Shown: one piece after another, positions 1-9,185 of the stretch
Layout: every line of letters starts with the position of its first letter
Numbering within the stretch: the stretch's first letter is position 1
DNA from: Bacteroidales bacterium
GTDB lineage: Bacteria; Bacteroidota; Bacteroidia; Bacteroidales; UBA932
DNA: 64,000 nucleotides
Assembly (NCBI GenBank): GCA_017423025.1
Contig: JAFPGC010000049.1
Location: 1 to 64,000, forward strand
Reading direction: 5' to 3'
The notes under the pieces: model-generated
The model's input: only the letters and a program-made list of their open reading frames with translations
Database searches by the model: none
What the model was told of the DNA's origin: nothing
Program-made: the position numbers and the translations under genes

Positions 1-183
1 AAGGCAACCTTCGACAGCCCTGATGCGGCCGGCAATTCCGCTTTCTTCCATTTCCCTGACATATTCCCGGGCAGAACCATTCTCGCCGGAGTAGCGGATA
101 TTGATCGTCAGCTGAGCATTACAGGGATTGGAGAAGATGATGGACAGAAACAGGGTGATAATACTATACAGAAGTGTTCTCAT
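1..183 (-). CDS. ABM-domain (putative quinol monooxygenase) protein, partial
   Basis: The first 61 codons of a leftward gene that runs off the window start. It opens with ATG at 183 and a signal peptide ending near CNAQ (residues 21-24), so the product is exported. The stretch after it (TINIRYSGENGSAREYVREM, then IRAVEGCL) resembles the antibiotic-biosynthesis-monooxygenase fold used by YgiN-like quinol monooxygenases, where EEGN-like sequence precedes the first core strand. It lies 19 nt after the flavodoxin stop and is probably the last visible gene of the operon that begins with the aldo/keto reductase. Catalytic activity cannot be judged from the fragment; a small stress-induced ABM dimer with no enzymatic role is also possible. 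Confidence 0.6.
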   Translation of the reverse strand, partial: MRTLLYSIITLFLSIIFSNPCNAQLTINIRYSGENGSAREYVREMEESGIAGRIRAVEGCL

Positions 184-202
184 AGCATCCATTTTCTTAT
201 CA

Positions 203-760
203 CTATCTGAGACTGTCTACCCAGGCCTTGATGTCAGTTATTGAGGCTCGGTTAAGCGTCTTGCCGGCCTTCCAATGGATCTCGGGATACTGTGCCTTGA
301 ATTCGGTATTGGCCTTGTCGATGCTGCTACCACCGGAAGTTGCGAAGAAAATGACGGTCTTACCTTTGAAACCATAGGTCTCGATAAAAGAATTGATGAT
401 GGTAGGAGCGGTATACCACCAAACCGGGAAACCGATGTAAATCAAATCATAACTGTCAGCATCCTTCAGGTCCTTCATGATAGCGGGGCGAGAATTGCGG
501 TCTTGCATTTCCACACTGCTGCGCGAGGTCTTTACGGTCCAGTCCAGATCCTCCGCAGTATATTTGACTTCTGGTTTGATTTCGTAGAGCGTTCCGCCGG
601 TGACGGCGGCAAGGTCCTTCGCCACGGCTTCAGTCGTGCCGGTGGCGGAAAAATAGGCTACTAGTGTTTTCATATCGTCTTCGGTATTCTTGTTATTGCT
701 TTGTCCGCAGGCTGTAAGCGTGATAGCCATAGCGAAGATAGTAAAGAGAAACTTTTTCAT
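203..760 (-). CDS. Flavodoxin-family lipoprotein
   Basis: A 185-residue protein with a lipoprotein signal (LTAC, Cys18), so it is probably anchored at the membrane facing the periplasm. The flavodoxin fold starts near residue 30; the FMN phosphate loop is visible as FSATGTTE (about 37-44), the first isoalloxazine loop as GFPVWWYTAP, and the second as FATSGGSS. These match the Flavodoxin_4 group common in Bacteroidetes. Its ATG overlaps the stop of the upstream amidohydrolase by 4 nt (ATGA), which suggests translational coupling. The likely role is FMN-dependent electron transfer or quinone/aldehyde reduction with its operon partners. An exported flavodoxin is less usual than a cytosolic one; the substrate is unknown. 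Confidence 0.85.
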   Translation of the reverse strand: MKKFLFTIFAMAITLTACGQSNNKNTEDDMKTLVAYFSATGTTEAVAKDLAAVTGGTLYEIKPEVKYTAEDLDWTVKTSRSSVEMQDRNSRPAIMKDLKDADSYDLIYIGFPVWWYTAPTIINSFIETYGFKGKTVIFFATSGGSSIDKANTEFKAQYPEIHWKAGKTLNRASITDIKAWVDSLR

Positions 761-2097
761 TGTATTGCAGATTTATTTAATGTCGCGGTAATTAAAGGGT
801 TGGTGTCTATGAGTTTAAGAGACTTGACCATCTGGGCCGTTCCTTCCTTGTATTTCTTGAAATGGGCGGTCTGCAGGTGCGCCTGGTAGGCCTCACGGTC
901 GGCATAGACTTCCAGGATGTATACCTTGTTCGGATCGGCCTTATCCTGCATGGAGAAAAGGCCGATGACGCCAGGCTCCGATGCCATGGATACAGTCCCG
1001 ACCTCCTTGGCGTATTCCATGTACTCATTTAGTTTCTCTGGATACACCTCGATTTCGGCCAGACGGACAATGCGCTCCCCGTATTCCCGAATCGGGATAT
1101 CGGCGCCGAACAAGCGAGCGGCGTTGTTAGCAAGGATGTCCTCTGAGGCAAGACCGTGAGCGGCCAGCCGGGCTTCCAGCGATTTCTTTGCGGCAATAAG
1201 CGCTGTCGCAGCAACGTAAGGGTAGTCTGAGCCATAGAGGATATGAGAGGGCTCTGTGACGGTCAGCAGCGACTCGATGGCATCGTCCGTGGTGGCACCA
1301 GCAAGGTCATAATACAGGCGGGAAAGGTTGGCATCTACGTCTACCGGTTTCATATATCCCTGCTTCACCATCACCGGGAGAAGCCCCTTGAAGCGTGGCA
1401 AGGCATTCGGCAGGAAAGAGCCGCAGTGGGGGACAACCACCCTCAGGTCCGGATAGCGCACCAGGACGTCGTGCTCGACCATGTTCAGAATGGCTCGGGT
1501 AGTCTCGGCAAGGTACTCGTAGGAAGCCAGCGGAACAGCTGAAATCAGCTTTTCATTTGCCGCTGATGGTTTATGCGGATGGGTGATGATAACGGCTTTC
1601 CGGCTGTTGAGATAGCCCATCAGCGGTTCCAATTCCTCATCTCCAAGGTACTGCCCATAGCTGTTCGAAGCCAGTTTTACACCGTCAGCTCCAAGTACCT
1701 CCAGTGCATATCGGGCTTCTTCCAAGGCCCTGTCCACGTCCGGCAGGGGAAGGGCCGCGCAGAAGAGGAATCGGCCCGGATACAGGGCTTTCAACGCCGC
1801 AGCCTCTTCGTTGAACTGTCGGCAAATGAAGGCCGATTCTGTACCGTCGCCGAAATACGGCTGCGGAGCCGGCATGGTCAGGACCGAGGTCTGTATTCCC
1901 GCCTCGTCCATGAATTTCAGATGCTCTTCAGCATCCCATGCCGGGATGGGAAATCCTTCGTCCATCTCCATCCCGTGCGCCTTTATGGCTTCCAGGTATG
2001 AATCCGGAATCATATGGCAGTGCAGATCGATCTGAGCCGACGCAAAAGGGGTAGTCAGTATCATTGCTGCTAAGCTAACTATGATTTGTCTCTTCAT
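757..2097 (-). CDS. Exported amidohydrolase fused to a C-terminal ABM domain
   Basis: A 446-residue protein. The start at 2097 gives a clean signal peptide (MKRQIIVSLA... ending FASAQ); the frame remains open upstream but that extension lies within the neighbour gene. Residues 23-330 are an amidohydrolase_2 domain like that of ACMSD and related decarboxylases: metal ligands D24-L-H26-C-H28, H173 (ITHPH), H224 (VPHCGSF) and D291 (YGSDYPY). Residues about 340-440 form an ABM/quinol-monooxygenase-like domain (IEVYPEKLNEYMEYAKEVG, then VYADREAYQAHLQTAHFKKY). It follows the aldo/keto reductase by 1 nt and overlaps the flavodoxin. I infer a hydrolase or decarboxylase acting on an aromatic or keto compound whose product is handled by the ABM domain. 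The substrate is not identifiable. Confidence 0.85.
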   Translation of the reverse strand: MKRQIIVSLAAMILTTPFASAQIDLHCHMIPDSYLEAIKAHGMEMDEGFPIPAWDAEEHLKFMDEAGIQTSVLTMPAPQPYFGDGTESAFICRQFNEEAAALKALYPGRFLFCAALPLPDVDRALEEARYALEVLGADGVKLASNSYGQYLGDEELEPLMGYLNSRKAVIITHPHKPSAANEKLISAVPLASYEYLAETTRAILNMVEHDVLVRYPDLRVVVPHCGSFLPNALPRFKGLLPVMVKQGYMKPVDVDANLSRLYYDLAGATTDDAIESLLTVTEPSHILYGSDYPYVAATALIAAKKSLEARLAAHGLASEDILANNAARLFGADIPIREYGERIVRLAEIEVYPEKLNEYMEYAKEVGTVSMASEPGVIGLFSMQDKADPNKVYILEVYADREAYQAHLQTAHFKKYKEGTAQMVKSLKLIDTNPLITATLNKSAIQ

Positions 2098-2098
2098 C

Positions 2099-3040
2099 TT
2101 ATTCCATGGTATGTTCCCAGTCGCCGCGGGTGTCGATGCCAGTGGCATCGGCGAGGGCTTCCAGGCGGGTGATTTCGTCGGGGGTGAGGACAGTGTTCAT
2201 CACCTGTGCGGCTTCCAGCACGTGGCGCTCCTTGGTAGCGCCGATGATGGGCATGGTGCCTTTGGAGAGGGCCCAGGCAATGCCCACCTGCGAACATGAG
2301 AGACCGTATTTGGTGCCAATTTCCTTCATGGCATCCGTGAGGGCGGTCAGTTTGCCCAGGATGGGATTGTATTTCTGCCCGCGTTCGCTATCTGCCGGGA
2401 GAGGATTCTCTACATTATATTTGCCGGAGAGAGCGCCCTGTTCCAGTACCATGTATGCCCAGAACTGAATGCCGTTCTCTTTGCAGTAGTCCAGGACACC
2501 GCCTTTCTCTGAGGAACGATAGAGCAGGCTGAAGTGGTTCTGTACGGCCGAAACCTTGAATCCGGCTTCGCCCAGGATTTCATTTGCGCGGCAGATCTCT
2601 TTGATATTGTGATTGGAAACACCGACTTTGCGCACCTTGCCGGACTGGAGCAGGGGAATCAGCCCCGGAGTCCAACGTTCCACATCCATCGGGTTGTGGA
2701 TCCAATACATGTCGATATAATCCAACCCCATCCTCTCCAGGGAGGCCTCGGCCATCTTGGTCACGCTGTTGTCATAGACTTCGGCCAGCTGAGGGGTAAA
2801 TTTGGTAGAAATGAGCACGTCATCACGCTTATAGGCCGATGCCAGGTGTCCCAGAATCCTTTCCGATTCGCCCATGCCATAGGCCGTCGCCGTGTCCCAC
2901 AGGTTGAGACTGGCTTTCATGGCGGCATCAAAGACCGGTTTCAAGTTGCTTTCATCCGTGTTGCTTCCAAAGACGGTGTCTCCGCCGAACATGCCTGTGC
3001 CCCAGGCCCAGGTTCCAAGTGCTATTTTCGACTCTTTCAT
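2099..3040 (-). CDS. Aldo/keto reductase
   Basis: A 313-residue cytosolic NADPH-dependent oxidoreductase of the AKR superfamily (YeaE/DkgA-like subgroups). The catalytic tetrad is readable: D49, Y54 (TATAYGMGE), K80 (LISTKF) and H115 (MYWIHNPM). Length and the (beta/alpha)8 pattern are normal. It is the first gene of a leftward operon with the amidohydrolase-ABM fusion, the flavodoxin and the ABM protein, and is divergent from an AraC regulator, so aldehyde or quinone detoxification is plausible. A weak promoter-like GACCTTTG lies at 3064-3071, 23 nt before the ATG. Confidence 0.9.
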   Translation of the reverse strand: MKESKIALGTWAWGTGMFGGDTVFGSNTDESNLKPVFDAAMKASLNLWDTATAYGMGESERILGHLASAYKRDDVLISTKFTPQLAEVYDNSVTKMAEASLERMGLDYIDMYWIHNPMDVERWTPGLIPLLQSGKVRKVGVSNHNIKEICRANEILGEAGFKVSAVQNHFSLLYRSSEKGGVLDYCKENGIQFWAYMVLEQGALSGKYNVENPLPADSERGQKYNPILGKLTALTDAMKEIGTKYGLSCSQVGIAWALSKGTMPIIGATKERHVLEAAQVMNTVLTPDEITRLEALADATGIDTRGDWEHTME

Positions 3041-3147
3041 TAAAATGGTTGTTTTCTCTGGTGCAAAGGTCGTTGTTTTATGGTGGAAAGGACTTAACCG
3101 AATTACGGATTCATATATCCATTTTACGGAATCTGCACCTTTTTTTG

Positions 3148-3155
3148 TATTTTTG
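3148..3155 (+). promoter_or_regulatory. -7 element (TATTTTTG) of the araC-type gene
   Basis: Fits the Bacteroidetes -7 consensus TAnnTTTG. It ends only 4 nt before the chosen ATG, so a normal start site would give a leaderless mRNA. Confidence 0.5.
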
Positions 3156-3159
3156 CTAT

Positions 3160-4053
3160 ATGGAAAAGGTTCTTCACGTACAGTCTGTCAATGATTATGC
3201 GCGCCATGTGGGTGCTCCCATCCTGCATCCAGAGGTGAGTGTAATCCATTACGACGAATTGGAGAGTTGTCGCCATGCCCTGAGCGAATACGGGGTTTAC
3301 GGCATGTTCCTCATGAAGGAAAGCCCCTATACGATATCTTATGGCAGCGGGAATTATCAGTTTGAGTCCGGTTCCCTGATGTGTGTGGGCCCCGGCCAGC
3401 GGGGCGGCGTTACGGATAACGGAGAAATCATCCATATCAAAGGCTGGGTGCTGCTCTTCCACCCGGACTTCCTGGCCGGGACTCCGCTGGAGCGCTGCAT
3501 TAAAGACTACCACTATTTCTCCTACTATAGCAATGAGGCGCTTATCCTTACGCCGGACGAATGGGCGCGTCTGGAACGCTGCTTTGCCGCCATCCGGAAG
3601 GAACTGACAGAGTTCCCGGATGACAGCCATCTGCAGGCCATCGTCATTTCGTATCTGTCGCTCCTTTTCGAGTTGGCTGCACGCTTCTACGAGCGGCAGT
3701 TCCAGGGAGAGGGCAGTTCTGAAGAAGAATTCAGCCACAGGATAAATGCTATCCTGGAGCGTTACTATGCCGAAGGGAAACATCTGGAAACCAGCATCCC
3801 CACCGTCCGCTACCTCGCGGGCGAGCTTTTCCTTTCTCCCAATTACTTCGGCGATCTGGTCCGTGTGAAAACCGGTGAAAGTGCTACGCAGTTCATCCGC
3901 CATTTTGTGATGCAAAAGGCCAAAGCAATGCTACTGGCCGGTCGTTCCGTTTCGGAGGTTTCCGATGCCCTGGGATTCGAGTATCCACAGAATCTCACCC
4001 GTATGTTCAAGAAAGAATTCGGGGTGGCCCCGAGTCAAATAGATAAGAGGTGA
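3160..4053 (+). CDS. AraC-family transcriptional regulator
   Basis: A 297-residue regulator. The start at 3160 (MEKVLHVQSVNDYARHVG) matches how Bacteroidetes members of this group begin; the frame is open upstream but would cross the promoter. Residues 1-180 form a cupin-like sensing domain. The C-terminal 100 residues hold the two helix-turn-helix units (TVRYLAGELFLSPNYFGDLVR and VSEVSDALGFEYPQNLTRMFKKEFG). It is divergent from the aldo/keto reductase operon, with about 120 nt between the starts, and most likely regulates it. The effector is unknown. Confidence 0.88.
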   Translation: MEKVLHVQSVNDYARHVGAPILHPEVSVIHYDELESCRHALSEYGVYGMFLMKESPYTISYGSGNYQFESGSLMCVGPGQRGGVTDNGEIIHIKGWVLLFHPDFLAGTPLERCIKDYHYFSYYSNEALILTPDEWARLERCFAAIRKELTEFPDDSHLQAIVISYLSLLFELAARFYERQFQGEGSSEEEFSHRINAILERYYAEGKHLETSIPTVRYLAGELFLSPNYFGDLVRVKTGESATQFIRHFVMQKAKAMLLAGRSVSEVSDALGFEYPQNLTRMFKKEFGVAPSQIDKR

Positions 4054-4272
4054 ATTCGGATTAATCTGACGGATTCGTGCTGGACAGTCATTTTCCGATG
4101 CAGACCATAATAAGTATTGATAATCAATGATTTACAGCCTTCGTGGTTCAAATGTGGTTCAGATAAAAGGGCGTTTATTTGGTAGTAAACCGGACTATTT
4201 CATTGCCATTTTTGGAGCGGGAAAGTTTCTCGAAATCTTTCCGGAAACTCCGTCGGGGGACAGTTCGCCGGA
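4054..4272. other. Intergenic region with tandem GTGGTTCA repeat
   Basis: This 219-nt gap between the AraC gene and the convergent RhuM-Fic gene holds no credible ORF. The octamer GTGGTTCA occurs twice, at 4143-4150 and 4154-4161, separated by AAT. An imperfect dyad (GGAAAG...CTTTCC) lies near 4219-4241 and could end the leftward or rightward transcript. A TTTCCGGAAA palindrome follows directly. The repeats could be protein-binding sites or the relic of an integration event; nothing else supports that. Confidence 0.35.
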
Positions 4273-5274
4273 CTAATTCTTCCGGTTAATCAAGCTGACG
4301 ACAACCTTGACCATCGTGTCCATCTCGTCAGTGTGACTCTCGGCAATCATCAGGGTAAGTGCGACAAGAGAAGCATCGGAGATGCGCTTTGATCCGTCGG
4401 GGCGGTAAAGGATTCCGTTGTTCTGCATAAACCAAAGGAAGAGCGTGGCTGCGATTCGTTTGTTGCCGTCCACGAAGGAGTGGTTTTTGACGACAAGATA
4501 TAGCAACATTGCGGCCTTCTCCTCAATGCTGGGGTAGAGGTCTTTCCCTTCCCAGGTCTGATATATCTGGCCGATGCTACTGTGGAAGGAGGCATCTTTC
4601 TCTACACCAAACAGATTGCTTCCTCCGAACTTCTCCTTAAGGCTCTGGATGGCTTCAATGGCATTTTCATAGGTGGCGTGGAAGCGCTCGGGAGCCGTCG
4701 TATCAGCAATTTTGAGACTTTGATAATCATAGGCGTCCAGCGTGTCCAGGGCGTAGGTGTAGTCACGGATGACATCGAACAGATCTGTCGCCTGGTCGGA
4801 AGTGAGGAGCAACTCTTTACTGAAAACGTTCTCGAGCAGACCGACAGCCTTTTTCAAATCCTCATATTTCTGCTCAGAGACCGCATTCCGATTGACGGCG
4901 AATCCTTTGAGCATATACTGCTTGAGGACTTGGGTTGCCCAGATGCGGAATTTCGTCGCCCTGAAAGAATTTACCCGGTAGCCGATGGATATAATGGCAT
5001 CAAGGTTATAATACTTGACTTTCTCTTCAGATGTGCCTCTGGCGCCACTCTGCGCGGTAATTAAAAAATCTTTAACTACCGTGCCGGCATCCAGTTCTCC
5101 GCTTTCGAAAATCTTCTTAAAGTGGTAGGAGATATTCGGCACGGTAACATCGAACAATGCGGCTATCGCTTTCTGATTGGCCCAGATTGTTTCGTTCACC
5201 GGGTCAACCATCGCTTCCATCTTGACCAGCCCATCTTCGGACTTGTATATTACGATGTCGTTTCTCTCTTCCAT
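4273..5274 (-). CDS. RhuM-family protein with C-terminal Fic/Doc domain
   Basis: A 333-residue protein. The start at 5274 (MEERNDIVIY) was chosen because a promoter element at 5298-5305 lies inside the longer reading frame. Residues 1-130 match the RhuM (virulence-associated) domain: YKSEDGLVKMEAMVD, WANQKAIAALFDVTVPNISYH, a helix-turn-helix-like segment, and SIGYRVNSFRATKFRIWA. Residues about 195-330 are a Fic/Doc fold with the core H265-S-F-V-D-G-N-K-R273. Lys in place of the second Gly of HPFx(D/E)GNGR is the Doc-like form, where Doc uses ATP to phosphorylate EF-Tu. No separate antitoxin (Phd-like) gene is adjacent. The gene is isolated between unrelated genes, which fits an accessory insertion. 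Target and activity are unknown. Confidence 0.85.
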   Translation of the reverse strand: MEERNDIVIYKSEDGLVKMEAMVDPVNETIWANQKAIAALFDVTVPNISYHFKKIFESGELDAGTVVKDFLITAQSGARGTSEEKVKYYNLDAIISIGYRVNSFRATKFRIWATQVLKQYMLKGFAVNRNAVSEQKYEDLKKAVGLLENVFSKELLLTSDQATDLFDVIRDYTYALDTLDAYDYQSLKIADTTAPERFHATYENAIEAIQSLKEKFGGSNLFGVEKDASFHSSIGQIYQTWEGKDLYPSIEEKAAMLLYLVVKNHSFVDGNKRIAATLFLWFMQNNGILYRPDGSKRISDASLVALTLMIAESHTDEMDTMVKVVVSLINRKN

Positions 5275-5297
5275 ATTATCATTCACTCGAACAATCA

Positions 5298-5305
5298 CAA
5301 AGTTA
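5298..5305 (-). promoter_or_regulatory. -7 element (TAACTTTG) of the RhuM-Fic gene
   Basis: Reads TAACTTTG on the minus strand, 23 nt upstream of the ATG at 5274. It decides the start against the longer open frame. Confidence 0.6.
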
Positions 5306-5358
5306 GCAAAAGAATCAATTCTATCCATCACAGGGCAGAATACTTTTTCGCAAATGAT

Positions 5359-5366
5359 TATATTTG
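5359..5366 (+). promoter_or_regulatory. -7 element (TATATTTG) of the DUF4256 gene
   Basis: Perfect TAnnTTTG match, 44 nt before the ATG at 5411. Confidence 0.55.
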
Positions 5367-5410
5367 CAATGAATCCATTATAACCCAGGTCTTGTTATTG
5401 AGAACACATT

Positions 5411-5932
5411 ATGATTGAATTATTAAAACACCGATTCCTTGAAAACATGGTCCGCCACCCAAATCTTGATTGGGCGGTGGAGGAAAAGTTTCTTCGTAAT
5501 AATCCCGAAGCCATTCAAACGCTGCGACTTATGGAAGAGAGCGGGGGAGAACCGGATTTGTTACAATTGGACAACGGAGAACTGATATTTTGTGACTGCT
5601 CGCAAGAGTCTCCTGCTCTCCGTAGAAGTCTATGTTATGATAATGAGGCTCTCAGCCTCAGGAAAAAGAGCCCACCGGCAGGAAGCGCAATGGCCCAGGC
5701 AAGCCAGATGGGTCTGGAACTGTTGACAGAGAGCCTTTACCGGCAATTGCAGGAAACAGGCGAATATGATACAAAAACATCAAGCTGGATAGCGACACCC
5801 TCAACAATTCGTAGCCTTGGCGGAGCATTGTTTTGCGAGCGTCGCTACGACTCCGTATTTACATTCCACAATGGCGCCGACTCTTACTATTCCGTACGTG
5901 GCTGGAGAGGATATTTCTGTTTCAAGGGCTAG
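5411..5932 (+). CDS. DUF4256 family protein
   Basis: A 173-residue soluble protein without signal peptide. Recognised as DUF4256 from its conserved run: RHPNLDWAVEE, MEESGGEPDLL, FCDCSQESPALRRSLCYDNEAL, GLELLTESLYRQLQETGEYDTKTSSW and the end GALFCERRYDSVFTFHNGADSYYSVRGWRG. The family has no established function. It has its own promoter and ends 2 nt from the stop of convergent mnmE. The conserved Cys pair (CDC) and aromatic-rich C-terminus are notable, but no catalytic motif can be assigned. Confidence 0.85.
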   Translation: MIELLKHRFLENMVRHPNLDWAVEEKFLRNNPEAIQTLRLMEESGGEPDLLQLDNGELIFCDCSQESPALRRSLCYDNEALSLRKKSPPAGSAMAQASQMGLELLTESLYRQLQETGEYDTKTSSWIATPSTIRSLGGALFCERRYDSVFTFHNGADSYYSVRGWRGYFCFKG

Positions 5933-5934
5933 TA

Positions 5935-7351
5935 TTACTTCCCGATGCAGTGATTTTGGAAGATGTTGTGGAGGATGGTTTCGGGGTCCAGGAGGTCGGT
6001 TCCAAGGATGGCGTTGATGGCCGATAGGGCGCGGCGGAGGTCTTCGGCAACAAGATCCGAAGGGATGCCGCGGGAGAGGGATGTGCGGCAATCGGAGAGG
6101 GCCGATGAGGCATTTTGAAGAGCCTCGAAGTGGCGGACATTTGTTACAAAGGTCGAATCTTCATTAGAGATAAGATCTATTTCTGCCTGGTAAAGAGCCT
6201 CTTTGAGTTCCGGAAGGCCTTTACCCACTTTTGCTGCAACTGAAATCAACTTCGCTTTATAATCAAAAGATAAAACAAACTTATTAATTACTGAAACATT
6301 TTTGTTAATTTCTTCGGGGGTAATTTGATCTGCCTTATTAAGCAAGACAAAGACCTTTTGGCTAGCAGTATCTACATGCCGGAAGAGAACCTCAAGATTG
6401 TTCAAAAGGTCGCTTCCTGCAGATTGGGCATCCAACATGCATAGGACGATCTCAGCCTCAGAAATCTTGCGGAAAGTGCGGTTAATTCCCATCTTTTCTA
6501 CCGTGTCGGAAGACTCGCGGATGCCCGCCGTATCGATAAAACGGAAGAGAATTCCACCAAGGTTCATGGTCTCTTCAATAGTGTCGCGAGTGGTACCCGG
6601 GATGTCTGTCACAATGGCCCGTTCTTCCCCAATCAGGGCGTTAAGCAATGTGCTCTTTCCTGCGTTCGCAGGACCGACGATAGCGACCGGTACACCATTC
6701 TTGATCATATTGCCCTGGTGGAAAGAGGCAGCCAGTTCATCCACATGCTTCTGGGTTTCTTCCAAAAGGGCCAGCAACTGTTTCCTATCGGCAAATTCCA
6801 CCTCCTCTTCACTGAAGTCCAGCTCCAGTTCCAAAAGGGAAGCCATTTCCAGCAGCTGGGAGCGAAGGCTGGCCAGTTGGGCCGAGAACCCACCTTTGAG
6901 CTGATTCATGGCTACGCGGTGGGAAGCGGCCGTGGAGGAAGCGATGACATCGGCTACTGCCTCTGCCTGGGCAAGGTCCATTTTTCCGTTAAGGAAGGCA
7001 CGGCGCGTAAATTCGCCAGGCTCGGCAAACCGTGCACCGGCTTTAAAAAGCAGACCGATGACTTCGTTAACGATATAGGCCGAAGCATGGGTGGAGATTT
7101 CCACACTGTCTTCGCCGGTATAGCTGTGGGGAGCCCGGAAGACGGAGACGAGGACTTCATCCAGAAGCTTTTCCTCTAGAAACACCTCTCCGAAGTGTAT
7201 GGTGTAAGCTTCTGCTCCAGAAACAGTTCCGGACTTTAATCTAACTACCGCATCAGTTATTCGGAAGGTCTCCGGACCACTGATGCGGATAATAGAAATT
7301 GCACCGGTCCCAGGGGTGGTAGCCGGTGCAACTATGGTGTCCTGATAGGAA

Positions 7352-7359
<8 letters not shown>
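5935..7359 (-). CDS. mnmE: tRNA modification GTPase MnmE
   Basis: 474 residues. MnmE with MnmG installs carboxymethylaminomethyl groups at U34 of certain tRNAs. The N-terminal tetrahydrofolate-binding domain begins [22 protein letters not shown]. The G domain shows the P-loop GPANAGKS (229-236), the switch region [15 protein letters not shown], and NKAD. The protein ends in the essential CIGK motif (471-474) with the catalytic Cys. Its first 8 nt overlap the 3' end of rho, so the two are co-transcribed leftward. Confidence 0.97.
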
Positions 7360-9115
<1,756 letters not shown>

Positions 9116-9117
9116 AA

Positions 9118-9125
9118 CAAATGTA
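9118..9125 (-). promoter_or_regulatory. -7 element (TACATTTG) abutting the rho start codon
   Basis: Perfect TAnnTTTG on the minus strand with only TT between it and the rho ATG. Transcription from it would begin at or inside the start codon. Confidence 0.4.
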
Positions 9126-9185
9126 TATATTTCAGGTAAAGATGGTTCTCCGACTGGAAAACCAATGCAAAGATAGGAAAAATAA

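Noticed and set aside
1243..1542. Plus-strand small ORFs opposite the amidohydrolase and aldo/keto reductase
   Set aside because: They are antisense shadows within conserved domains and have no promoter or coding signature.
4140..4165. tRNA T-arm-like sequence GGTTCAAAT suggesting a tRNA or attachment site
   Set aside because: No cloverleaf, acceptor stem or CCA end could be built around it; it is part of the GTGGTTCA tandem repeat.
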